DNA from: a virus
Length of the DNA: 42,166 nt
Strand: one strand, 5' to 3'
IMG/VR virus record: IMGVR_UViG_3300025590_000015
Span: 1-42,166 of that record
Part shown: positions 1 through 8,534 of the stretch, in pieces
How positions within the stretch are numbered: the first letter of the stretch is position 1
Layout: each line of letters starts with the position of its first letter
Position numbers and translations under genes: made by a program
The notes under the pieces: model-generated
Told to the model about the DNA's origin: nothing
Database searches by the model: none
Seen by the model: only the letters and a program-made list of their open reading frames with translations

Positions 1-1
1 G

Positions 2-1192
2 GAATTTATTGGACTTATAATAGGAGGAATTGTAGTCAATGCACTTCCTGCAATTATATCCAAAGTAAAAGAAATTATTGACAGTGTTGTAAATTTTCTA
101 ACACCAATTCAAAGTGGATTTAATTTTATTAAGGGATTTTTTACTGGAGAGTTAGATCAAAAAGAGTATGATGTAGATAGAAAAAGAATTGATGATGCAC
201 TTGCATCATTTGAAGCAGATGGTGGATTAGTCGATCAATTTGCAGAAAAAATGGGACCTCTTGGAGCTCTTGTTAAGCAATTGAAACCATTTATCGGTAT
301 AGTTAGAAAAGAAGTAAAAGGAAAAAATATAACTCTTGCTATAGTAGGAGGTAAGGAGGGAGTATTAAATACGGAAACTAAAGAATTTATAGCAAAAGAG
401 TGGACATCGGCAGAAAGGGAAAGAATGGGTGTGAAAGGTTCATCTTCTGCAGGTGCAGGTAATTTGAATCCTACTGATATTTCAAGTCATTCTGGAGATA
501 CTGTCACTTCTCGTGGAGGAACAACTGCAAATCAAGTTTCAGGATTTCCAATCACTAGTCATTTTGGTCAGAGATGGGGTAGATTGCATGGAGGTATTGA
601 TGTTGGAACACCTACCGGAACACCATTAGCTCTTGCTCATGCAGGAAAAATCATGTATGCGGGATTGAATGGTGGATATGGAAATATGATTGATGCATGG
701 GTTCCCCATCTCAATGTTCAATTTAGATTTGCTCATTTAGTAAAGTTATTTAAAAAAACCGGAGATAATTTTAAAGCAAATGAAATTTTAGGCAAAACTG
801 GTGGTGGTGCCGGAGATCCTGGAAGAGGTAGTTCAACAGGATCTCATTTACATTATGAAATTGATACTCAAAAAAATGGAACAACATATGGTGGATCTAA
901 AAATAAAGATCTATTGTATGATATGGCAAAACATGTAATTCTCGGATCTTCTTCATCTTCATCTAATGGTGAAGGTGGTACTATAATTCCACAAATTAGA
1001 GGAAATATGCCATCTGATGAAGTTGTTGGAAGAATATCACATTCTGCAATATCTGATCAAAATGTTTCTACATATTATTATATTCAACCATATGATACTA
1101 TTCAAAATCAAGTAGTTCCATTTCCGGTTTCAGTGAAAAAAAATTCAAGTATCACTAAACAATCCGAATTAAACCCAATATGGACGAAGTAA
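2..1192 (+). CDS. baseplate-associated protein with M23 (LytM-type) peptidase domain, 5'-partial
   Basis: The reading frame is open from base 2, so the gene begins upstream of the window; a Met codon at 251 is internal. The visible N-terminal part has a hydrophobic segment followed by a conserved region (about residues 1-85) that closely resembles the N-terminal region of the next gene. The centre is an M23 zinc metallopeptidase of LytM type: an HGGID motif at about residue 196 and HLH at about 282-284 supply the usual Zn ligands. Such enzymes cut peptidoglycan cross-bridges. The C-terminus (GEGG linker, then a YIQP motif) again resembles the neighbour's end. Next to tail hub genes, it is probably a virion-borne lysin used at DNA entry; the structural role is inferred. 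Confidence 0.75.
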   Translation, partial: EFIGLIIGGIVVNALPAIISKVKEIIDSVVNFLTPIQSGFNFIKGFFTGELDQKEYDVDRKRIDDALASFEADGGLVDQFAEKMGPLGALVKQLKPFIGIVRKEVKGKNITLAIVGGKEGVLNTETKEFIAKEWTSAERERMGVKGSSSAGAGNLNPTDISSHSGDTVTSRGGTTANQVSGFPITSHFGQRWGRLHGGIDVGTPTGTPLALAHAGKIMYAGLNGGYGNMIDAWVPHLNVQFRFAHLVKLFKKTGDNFKANEILGKTGGGAGDPGRGSSTGSHLHYEIDTQKNGTTYGGSKNKDLLYDMAKHVILGSSSSSSNGEGGTIIPQIRGNMPSDEVVGRISHSAISDQNVSTYYYIQPYDTIQNQVVPFPVSVKKNSSITKQSELNPIWTK

Positions 1193-2713
1193 ATGGATAA
1201 AAGTTTAGACCAGGCTAAAAAAATAAAACTAAATGTTTCCAATATTCGTAGTGTTCTTATAAAAGGCAATAAGGATCAGAAAGAAATAAATTTGAGAAAA
1301 GAAAGATTATCTGCTAAACAAAAAAGTAAAGAAAAATTTAAAGAGAAAGAAAAAAAATTAGAATCTCCAATAAAATCTTCATTAAATAAAGTTAAGGAAT
1401 CTGTAGGTTCTCCAACTGGTGGTAGTATTTTCGATAAACTTTTGGAATTTTTAGGATTGACTTTATTGGGAATTATAGTTAATGCTGCTCCTATAATAAT
1501 TGAAAAAGTTAAGGAAGTTTTTGATATTGTTGTGGAAGTATTTACTCCAATCCAAAGCACATTTAATTTGATAGTTGGGTTTATGACTGGAGAAATTGAT
1601 GACCCAAAATATGATGCAGATAAAAAAAGAGTTGATGGTGTAATTGAAAAGTTGAATAAACCGGGAGGTAAAGTTGATAAATTGATTAGTAAAACTGGAT
1701 TATTAGAACCATATATCAGAAAGTTTACAAAAGCTTTGAATATGGGATCAAAAGGTGTTGTTCTTGCAAAACAAGGAGGTATGGAAGGATTTAAAGATAC
1801 AAAAACTGGAAAATTTACAAAAAGACAATGGACAACTTCTGAAAGAAAATCATATGAATCATCAAAAATAACTAAAGTATCTGATGGAGAAATTGAAACA
1901 TTACCAGAATCTTCCGGAGAAACCCCAATAAACAGTGATGATCCAAGTGTCAGGATTGATGATCACCACCCAAGATCTCAGGCAGCTAGTCCTGGTGGAT
2001 CAGGTAAACCATTTGAAGCAGGAACTAGATATAAAAATGGAAAAATCTTCCTACATTGGACTGCTGGAACCTATACGAGTACTTATGGCACATACCATAC
2101 TATCTTTACTGGTGATGGTAAAGCTCATAGAAAAGCATCTTATGACACATTTAGAAACGGGCATACTTGGGGTAGAAATGATGAAGGTGTTGCACTGAGT
2201 ATAGCTGCTCTTGGTGACAAAACATCACAAGGTAGATGGCCGAGTAAAGATGATCATGGAAAATATCCAATAAAATCAGTGCAAATACAATCTATGGCAG
2301 AAGAAATTGCAAGATTGGCAATTGCATGGGACTGGAAAAAAAGTGATATAAAATTGGGGAGAGTTTATACTCACGCAGAAATTGCTAGGGAAGAGAATCC
2401 TCCATATGGTCCGAACTCTCGTGACCCACAGACAAAATGGGATTTATGGAATTTAAAATCAGGTGCGCCAGAGTGGTCAGGTGGACCAGAAATTAGAGGT
2501 CTTGCTAAAAAATATTATGATAAAATGAAATCTACAGTAGCAACAGGTGAAGGAGGATCTATTAATATGTTTACACAAGCAAGACCAGACGAAAGAAAAA
2601 TGGCAGCAATTAATCAACCAATGTACGAAGATGAAGAAGAAATTATAAATGTTTATATACAACCAATAAATAATAAAAGAACAGTATATAATTATCAACC
2701 AATACCGGTATAA
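1193..2713 (+). CDS. baseplate-associated protein with N-acetylmuramoyl-L-alanine amidase domain
   Basis: 506 residues, starting immediately after the stop codon of the preceding gene. Residues 1-70 are strongly basic and probably coiled; 80-220 form the domain shared with the upstream gene (VNAAPIIIEKVKEVF followed by TPIQSTFN). Residues 280-440 look like an Amidase_2 domain: HWTAG (His about 288), a second His in YTHAE (about 394) and Asp in a DPQTKWDLW motif (about 410) fit the Zn-binding set. The enzyme would cut the bond between muramic acid and the stem peptide. It ends in a YIQP-containing tail like its neighbour. Probably a virion-associated hydrolase; the catalytic domain is clear, its place in the particle is inferred. 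Confidence 0.78.
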   Translation: MDKSLDQAKKIKLNVSNIRSVLIKGNKDQKEINLRKERLSAKQKSKEKFKEKEKKLESPIKSSLNKVKESVGSPTGGSIFDKLLEFLGLTLLGIIVNAAPIIIEKVKEVFDIVVEVFTPIQSTFNLIVGFMTGEIDDPKYDADKKRVDGVIEKLNKPGGKVDKLISKTGLLEPYIRKFTKALNMGSKGVVLAKQGGMEGFKDTKTGKFTKRQWTTSERKSYESSKITKVSDGEIETLPESSGETPINSDDPSVRIDDHHPRSQAASPGGSGKPFEAGTRYKNGKIFLHWTAGTYTSTYGTYHTIFTGDGKAHRKASYDTFRNGHTWGRNDEGVALSIAALGDKTSQGRWPSKDDHGKYPIKSVQIQSMAEEIARLAIAWDWKKSDIKLGRVYTHAEIAREENPPYGPNSRDPQTKWDLWNLKSGAPEWSGGPEIRGLAKKYYDKMKSTVATGEGGSINMFTQARPDERKMAAINQPMYEDEEEIINVYIQPINNKRTVYNYQPIPV

Positions 2714-2742
2714 TCTTTCTAAGGAGTATGAATATAAAATAA

Positions 2743-4035
2743 ATGGCAAACCCAGCAGTCGCATCAAAATATCAAAAATTTGAAATTAGTAAGAAAGGAA
2801 GATCCTTTCCACTTCAATCTAAAGTTACGAGTTTTGATTATTATGAAAGTTTATTATCTCCTAATATTACCGCCACGGTATCATATGTGGATACTGGATT
2901 AGTTGAGGTAGATCAAAATGTTGCGACCTATGATAAGGAGTATGATAAACAAGAAAGACCCGGAACATTATATAATACACTTCCAATTGTTGGTGATGGA
3001 TCTGAAGAAATTAGATTTAAAATATCATCGGCACTTGGAACATTAGATTTTTCAACAACTCCATTATATGTAAATGGTTCCATCAATCCAGATCAAGATT
3101 CAAATCGTGAGTCTGTCATTCTAAGTCTTGTTTCTAAATCTGCGATTAAAAATCAAGAAACCTTTGTGAAGAAAAATTATTCGAAGTCAACCAATAATAC
3201 ACAATCGGTTGAATTGATTGTACGTGATTTATTGGATATTGACAAATTTTATGCGGAGAAAACTTCGAATAAGTATCCGTTTATAGGCAATAATAAATCA
3301 CCATTTGATGTGATTTGTATGTTAGCATCAAAATCTGCCCCAGAAAATGGAAATCCTGGATTTTTCTTTTATGAGACTCGTGACGGACACTATTTTAAAT
3401 CAATTGATACTTTGATTGAGCAAAAACCGGTCGCAATTTATTTCCGCAATGATTTCAATAGAAGTAGTGTGAGTGATAATTCAAATGATTTTAAAATTTT
3501 ATCTTTTAGTATTATTAAAAATCAAAATCTAATCAATGCACTAAAATCTGGTGTGTATTCAAATCGTAGGTGTGTATTTAATCCCAAAACTTTCCTATTA
3601 GAAGAAAAACAATTTAATATAGGACCTTTAAAAAAATCACTAGGTAAAAATGAAGCACCGACACCACAAGATAAAAAGCATACTAGAACACTATTCAGTA
3701 TAAAAGATGTTGGTTGTCTTTCCTCAAAGGTAGAAGAAAGTGATGAAGGTGATGTGAATAGTTATCAAGGTTCTGTTCAAATGAGATATAATTTATTGTT
3801 TACACAGATGGTAAAAATGCAAGTTCCTTGCAATCCAAATCTTAAGGCAGGTGATATTGTTAAGTGTAATTTAGAAATTATTACTCCGGGAGAAAAGGAG
3901 CAAGGTTCAGTTGATCCTGTAGAGAGTGGTAATTATATGATTTTAGATTTATGTCATCATTATGATCCCCAAAGATCATTTAGTGCAATGACTCTTGTTC
4001 GTGATACATACGGTCTATATACAGGTAAAAACTAG
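2743..4035 (+). CDS. baseplate hub protein, gp27-like
   Basis: 430 residues with a good ribosome site (AAGGAG) upstream. The protein begins with a beta-rich region about a restricted set of turns (QSKVTSFDYYESLLSP), has a conserved SPFDVICMLASKSAP segment in the middle and a late Cys-containing LKAGDIVKCNL strand. This layout, and its place immediately before an OB-fold gp5-type gene, matches the T4 gp27 / phage Mu gpP type of tail hub protein that forms the ring under the tail tube. I infer the family from context and general pattern, not from a signature motif. No obvious enzymatic residues. Confidence 0.55.
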   Translation: MANPAVASKYQKFEISKKGRSFPLQSKVTSFDYYESLLSPNITATVSYVDTGLVEVDQNVATYDKEYDKQERPGTLYNTLPIVGDGSEEIRFKISSALGTLDFSTTPLYVNGSINPDQDSNRESVILSLVSKSAIKNQETFVKKNYSKSTNNTQSVELIVRDLLDIDKFYAEKTSNKYPFIGNNKSPFDVICMLASKSAPENGNPGFFFYETRDGHYFKSIDTLIEQKPVAIYFRNDFNRSSVSDNSNDFKILSFSIIKNQNLINALKSGVYSNRRCVFNPKTFLLEEKQFNIGPLKKSLGKNEAPTPQDKKHTRTLFSIKDVGCLSSKVEESDEGDVNSYQGSVQMRYNLLFTQMVKMQVPCNPNLKAGDIVKCNLEIITPGEKEQGSVDPVESGNYMILDLCHHYDPQRSFSAMTLVRDTYGLYTGKN

Positions 4036-4037
4036 AA

Positions 4038-4544
4038 ATGGCAAATAATACTGGATATGATTTTGGTAATAATAAATGGTTTTTAGGACAAGTTCCTCCT
4101 GAAAGTAATCAACACTATGGAGTTGAATGGCATGATCAGCATGGAGATAGGGTAAAAGTTAGAATACCCGGAATGCATCCGATGAGAAGTAATGATGATG
4201 CATATGAACTTCTTGATAAGGATCTTCCTTGGGCAATTGTTGCAAAACCAACAACACATGGAAATCGTAACTATCAAAGTTCGGGAATTTGGGGTGGAGA
4301 ATGGGTAATTGGATTTTTTATGGATGAAGATTGTCAGATTCCGGTGATTACACAAGTTTTATCTAATCATGACCCTGGTAAAATTAAAAAATCGACGAAT
4401 GGAACAACATTAGGACAATCTGTAAGCAGGTATACTCTTGGAAATCCTCCATTCAATGCTCATATCTTATCTCCAAGTGTTCCGAGATCGATGATGACAA
4501 AGTTTGATTTGGATAAAAACTTTTTTGATGGTGCCAAAAAGTGA
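4038..4544 (+). CDS. baseplate hub OB-fold protein, gp5 N-terminal-like
   Basis: 168 residues, two bases after the preceding stop. It contains the typical OB-fold pattern of gp5/gpV-type hub proteins: HGDRVKVRIPGMHP, then LPWAIVAKPTTHG, a Gly-rich WGGEWVIGFFMD strand and a PVITQVL strand. In T4 this domain sits at the tip of gp27 and links the tube to the membrane-piercing spike. Here the lysozyme and beta-helix parts of gp5 are not in the same polypeptide; separate downstream genes carry a hydrolase domain and a beta-helical domain, so the spike appears split over several proteins (inference). Confidence 0.7.
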   Translation: MANNTGYDFGNNKWFLGQVPPESNQHYGVEWHDQHGDRVKVRIPGMHPMRSNDDAYELLDKDLPWAIVAKPTTHGNRNYQSSGIWGGEWVIGFFMDEDCQIPVITQVLSNHDPGKIKKSTNGTTLGQSVSRYTLGNPPFNAHILSPSVPRSMMTKFDLDKNFFDGAKK

Positions 4545-4551
4545 ATAAATA
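4544..4551 (+). promoter_or_regulatory. T4-type late promoter element AATAAATA
   Basis: AATAAATA lies 25 bases before the start of the next gene, with an AAGGAG ribosome site between. It matches the NATAAATA -10 element known for T4-like cyanophage late promoters. Similar elements precede other virion genes in this window at comparable distances. Confidence 0.6.
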
Positions 4552-4576
4552 TCAGGATAAGGAGGCAAAATTATAG

Positions 4577-7114
4577 ATGGCATATACTGAAAGAGAACTT
4601 TTTATAAGAACAGTTGCCGCAGAATCTAGAGGTGAAGATTTAATAGGACAGGCTCTTGTTGCTAGAATTATATTAAATCGTGCTGGACTTATACAAAGTG
4701 GTGCTGTCGGAAAGGGGACCTTTCTAGCAAATGATGCCAGTATAACCGGAGTCATTTATGGAAAAAATCAATTTCAAGTTGTTAGTGATGGATCAATTAA
4801 TAATAATTTTTCGCAGGTAGAACTTGATAATGCAGAAAAAGCAATTGCTATTGCTGAAAATCGGTCAGACTTAAGAGGTAGACTAGAAGCAAGAAATACA
4901 CCTCCGAATGAGATCAACAGTGCGATGGCATCGACTGGTTTTAGAACTGGTTCAGCATTTAATGACCCATCTCAAAATATAAACGTAACTAAATTTGGAA
5001 ATCATTATTTTAATACTGCTGGAAATAGTAATTTACAGATACCTAATGCAACTGTAAAAACAACAGAAAGTCCAGGATCAACTCAATCTTCTGCACCTGT
5101 TGAGACAGCAAAAGATCCTGCAACAAAAGCAACCACCACAAGTGATAACCCTGTGCCGGTCCCGGACAAGGATTTGGAATTTAATAATCCATATTTTCAA
5201 CTTGATAATGAACGACTTGATGCAGAAATAGAAGCAAATAGAAAACAGATTGCTGAATTAAATGAAAAATCTTCCGATCTTTGGACGGATGAAGAGAAAG
5301 AAAAATATAAAATGTTATCTGCCGAAACAGATGCATTATTTGCAGCAAAATTTGGTAATGATTTGCAAGAACAGGCAGATGCTGACGGGTGCGTGGCAAG
5401 AGAAACTCCGTTAGGAATGACTTTTAAAAATACTCCTGCATGTGAAAAACTTTTTAATAGTGTTGCATTTAGAGATGCAATCACAAGAATGCAGACAGAA
5501 AGAGATCTGCCAGATCCTTGTGGGACATCAGAGATGTCTAAAATCAATACACAACTACAAAAGTTTTTCACAGTCCTAAAAGGAATCAAAAAATATGCCG
5601 ATTTATATGTAAACGGAACTATTAATAAGATACAAAATCTTACGGCACTTATTAGAAGCACATCTCAAATTATTGGTGCAGTTCTCAAAATTCTTGTTAA
5701 TCGACTACGAGATTTCTTAATTGATAAAATTAGAGCAGGTATTGAAGATCTTATTCATATGATTCTTCCTACAGTATTAAAATCAATTAAAAATACTATT
5801 ATTCAAACTGTAATAGACAATATTTTCTGTGCATTTAAAGATGTTATTTCTAATCTTGCAAATCTTGTTGGGGACTTCTTATTTGAAATGATTGGAAAAA
5901 TTGTTAATGTTCCTTTCTGTGCCGCACAACAATTTACTAATGCACTTGTAAATAATGTTGCAGCAATCGTTGATCAAGCAGTTGGCCCAATCTTAGATCA
6001 GATTAATGATGTTCTTGGTGGAGTTACAAAAATTATTGGTAACGTATTCCAGGCACTTGACTACATTTTAGGATTTGAAGCATTCTTATGTGCAAAACCA
6101 AATTGTCCCGAGATCAAAAAGTTTAAGGCAAGTCCTTGGGGTGGACCATCTCAATCTCAGATTGATGACTTTGCAGGATTCTTAAGTCCACCATCAGCAG
6201 GAGATCTGATTGAAGATGCGACAAAGTTTATTGATGGAATTGAAATCTTTGGAAAACCTCTTGGAGATTCGGCAGGAACTATTCCGTCAGACATCACTAA
6301 ATGTGACCCAAGTGCTTATAAATGTGGACCACCAAGCATTGAAATCTTTGGTGGTGGAGGAGTAGGTGCAGTTGCCGAAGCTGTTGTAGATAATATTGGA
6401 AGAACAATCGGTGTAAATCTTATAAATGGTGGTTCTGGATATACAAGACCTCCATTTGTGTCTTTTGTTGATGGTTGCGAAGATACATTTACTAGTGGAT
6501 ATTCAGTAATTAGTGAATCTGGTGGAACCGGAACTGGAACTGGTGGAACCGGAACTGGAACTGGAACTGGTGGAACCGGAACTGGAACTGGTGGAACCGG
6601 AACTGGAACTGGAACTGGTGGAGAAGTTATTGATATAATACTTACAACAACACCAGTTGCACCACCAACAGACGGTAGAACTGAATTTGATCCTCCATCA
6701 GATACTGGTCAACCGAGTGGAAATGATTTTGTTGTTTGTTTAGAAGGGTTTAGAATTTTGGATACTGGTATAGGATATACTACAAATGATAATATTATAA
6801 TTACTCCAGATATTCCAGGACTTGAGGCAACTGTTCAAATGACCGAGTTTGGACAAATTGTCAGTATCCAAATCGGAACAAATGCATGTGGTCTTCCAGG
6901 GTATCCAGATATTGAAATAAATAGTCCAACAGGTGAAGGAGCTATTATTGAACCAATACTATCATTCACTCGTGTTTCAGACTTTGATGAGTCTGCAGAT
7001 GATGTCCAACTATCACTAGATGGACCAATTGATACATTAAGAGGAAGAAGTGTGTTAGTAGAAAGAGGATTTACAAGAAAAGATCTTGTCCGTGTTGTTG
7101 ATTGTGTGAGTTAA
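4577..7114 (+). CDS. tail/baseplate protein with N-terminal SleB-like cell wall hydrolase domain
   Basis: 845 residues with an upstream AAGGAGG. Residues 5-155 resemble the Hydrolase_2 (SleB/CwlJ) fold: TVAAESRGE with the likely catalytic Glu, LVARIILNRA, KNQFQ, and GNHYF at the end of the domain. A Pro/Thr/Ser linker follows, then a charged helix (about 205-260), a long amphipathic helical region (340-500) with several Cys, and a Gly-Thr repeat tract (649-680). The C-terminal part has repeated beta elements ending near RGFTRKDLVRVVDC. It is the third candidate peptidoglycan hydrolase in the first 7 kb. Position and size suggest a baseplate or tail-spike component; this is an inference. Confidence 0.7.
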   Translation: MAYTERELFIRTVAAESRGEDLIGQALVARIILNRAGLIQSGAVGKGTFLANDASITGVIYGKNQFQVVSDGSINNNFSQVELDNAEKAIAIAENRSDLRGRLEARNTPPNEINSAMASTGFRTGSAFNDPSQNINVTKFGNHYFNTAGNSNLQIPNATVKTTESPGSTQSSAPVETAKDPATKATTTSDNPVPVPDKDLEFNNPYFQLDNERLDAEIEANRKQIAELNEKSSDLWTDEEKEKYKMLSAETDALFAAKFGNDLQEQADADGCVARETPLGMTFKNTPACEKLFNSVAFRDAITRMQTERDLPDPCGTSEMSKINTQLQKFFTVLKGIKKYADLYVNGTINKIQNLTALIRSTSQIIGAVLKILVNRLRDFLIDKIRAGIEDLIHMILPTVLKSIKNTIIQTVIDNIFCAFKDVISNLANLVGDFLFEMIGKIVNVPFCAAQQFTNALVNNVAAIVDQAVGPILDQINDVLGGVTKIIGNVFQALDYILGFEAFLCAKPNCPEIKKFKASPWGGPSQSQIDDFAGFLSPPSAGDLIEDATKFIDGIEIFGKPLGDSAGTIPSDITKCDPSAYKCGPPSIEIFGGGGVGAVAEAVVDNIGRTIGVNLINGGSGYTRPPFVSFVDGCEDTFTSGYSVISESGGTGTGTGGTGTGTGTGGTGTGTGGTGTGTGTGGEVIDIILTTTPVAPPTDGRTEFDPPSDTGQPSGNDFVVCLEGFRILDTGIGYTTNDNIIITPDIPGLEATVQMTEFGQIVSIQIGTNACGLPGYPDIEINSPTGEGAIIEPILSFTRVSDFDESADDVQLSLDGPIDTLRGRSVLVERGFTRKDLVRVVDCVS
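6521..6616 (+). repeat. 48-bp tandem repeat encoding Gly-Thr tract
   Basis: Two copies of a 48-bp unit, each made of a 21-bp and a 27-bp block built from GGTGGAACC and GGAACT words. It encodes alternating GGTGTGT and GGTGTGTGT blocks, a flexible linker in the hydrolase fusion protein. Such tracts can change length by slippage. Confidence 0.85.
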
Positions 7115-7717
7115 ATGGTAAAACCAACAAACCCAGAAGTTATTGTTTCAGATAACCCATTTGGCACCATTATTATGGGTCCGGTTGGTGAGCAAGATAA
7201 AGTTGGTGAAGACATTGACACCAATAAAATTGAGATGCTGAAAAGTGGATATTGTCAGATACATAGTCTCAATGGAAGTAATACGCAAATTGTTCCTGGT
7301 TGTTCTCATGAAATTTTAGGAACTAATCTTGCTCAGGGAAGAAATGAAGACGAAAAAGAGAATGTTGCCAAGTCAATTGTATGTGAAAATGGTGATATTG
7401 TATTAGATGCCGCAAACGGAAATATCAAACTAATTGCAAAAAATATATACATTGAAACTGTTGGTGATAAGAGTGACGGATCAATCCTAATCAAGGCAAA
7501 TGATCACATTACAATGAAAGCAGATGAACAACTCAATCTTGCCGGTGGTAAGGTTTGTGTAACATCTGCCGATAGTATAACTCTAAATGCAAAGGGTTAT
7601 TTGAGGTTATTATATGCCGATGTTATTCAGGGTTCGCCACTTTCAGGAATACTAGGCACATTTATTCCTGGTCCCGTTGCCGACTTAATTACAGATATTG
7701 CGGAGACTTGTAAATAA
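7115..7717 (+). CDS. beta-helical spike-like baseplate protein (gp5 C-terminal/VgrG-like)
   Basis: 200 residues, starting directly after the preceding stop. Residues 85-165 are a run of short alternating strands (GDIVLDAANGNIKLIAKNI, SILIKANDHITMKADEQL, SITLNAKGYLRL), the pattern of the triple-stranded beta-helix of gp5, gpV and VgrG tips. The N-terminal part (PFGTIIMGPVGEQDKVGED) could be the attachment segment. It likely forms or caps the puncturing device together with the separate OB-fold protein upstream. No enzymatic motif is seen. Function is inferred from fold pattern and position. Confidence 0.55.
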   Translation: MVKPTNPEVIVSDNPFGTIIMGPVGEQDKVGEDIDTNKIEMLKSGYCQIHSLNGSNTQIVPGCSHEILGTNLAQGRNEDEKENVAKSIVCENGDIVLDAANGNIKLIAKNIYIETVGDKSDGSILIKANDHITMKADEQLNLAGGKVCVTSADSITLNAKGYLRLLYADVIQGSPLSGILGTFIPGPVADLITDIAETCK

Positions 7718-8532
7718 TGGCTTTTCAAAGTTTAGATAGTGGAACTGTAGATGTAATCCATCCTATATTAGGAAGTGCATTAAATATACCAAAAGGTTTT
7801 TGGGAACCGGGATCAATTGCGGCACATAAGGGACACTTTGGACAAGGTGCATTAACAGTTCCTTTTAGTGCTGCACTTGTAGCAGGACCATCATTAACAT
7901 CACCATTAAGTTTCAATTCTATTGGTCTTGATGTTCATACTGGTGTATGGAATACATTAGGAACAGATGTGAGACTTGGAACTGATGTTTCAATTGGACC
8001 ATTGACTGTTGATTATAGTGCCATTTTTTCCGAATTAAATGGTCTCAAATCTTCGGTTACTCCAGATTGGGGAGCTACAGCACCTATTATTAAGAGTAAT
8101 GGAGCAAGCATTTTTCAAAATAGTCCATTTGGAAATCTAAATGGATTTTGGATGTATAATGGTTCATTTGTTTCAACTGGACCACATACATCCGATATAA
8201 GACTCAAGAAGAATATAGAACCATTGACAAATGGTCTGGATAAGATTATGAAGTTGAATCCAGTGACCTTTGACTGGGATGAAACAATTGTTCCAGATCT
8301 TGCCGGAAAATATCCACATATGGTTGGATTGATTGCACAAGAAGTTGAGGAAGTTGTGCCAGAAGTCGTTTATAAAACGATGGTAAATAGTGTCAAAGAT
8401 GGAAAAGAAAAGGGACGAATTTATAAAAGAGTTCTTTATGAAAATTTAGTTGCTCATTTGATTGATGGGATGAAAGAACAACAAAAACAAATTGAAGAAT
8501 TGAAACAACGAGTATCTGAATTGGAGAATTGA
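7717..8532 (+). CDS. tail protein with C-terminal S74 intramolecular chaperone domain
   Basis: 271 residues; the start codon overlaps the preceding stop by one base. The first 150 residues are beta-rich with no recognised domain. Residues 160-260 are a Peptidase_S74 domain: SDIRLKKNI with the conserved Ser-Asp at the self-cleavage region, FDWDE, HMVGLIAQEVEEVVPEVV, then a C-terminal coiled coil (MKEQQKQIEELKQ). In this family the chaperone trimerises the fibre and then usually cuts itself off. The gene is probably a short tail fibre or baseplate spike. Confidence 0.75.
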   Translation: MAFQSLDSGTVDVIHPILGSALNIPKGFWEPGSIAAHKGHFGQGALTVPFSAALVAGPSLTSPLSFNSIGLDVHTGVWNTLGTDVRLGTDVSIGPLTVDYSAIFSELNGLKSSVTPDWGATAPIIKSNGASIFQNSPFGNLNGFWMYNGSFVSTGPHTSDIRLKKNIEPLTNGLDKIMKLNPVTFDWDETIVPDLAGKYPHMVGLIAQEVEEVVPEVVYKTMVNSVKDGKEKGRIYKRVLYENLVAHLIDGMKEQQKQIEELKQRVSELEN

Positions 8533-8534
8533 AG

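Noticed and set aside
6521-6616. Short regular repeats as a possible CRISPR array
   Set aside because: There are no unique spacers; the whole tract is a coding Gly-Thr minisatellite.
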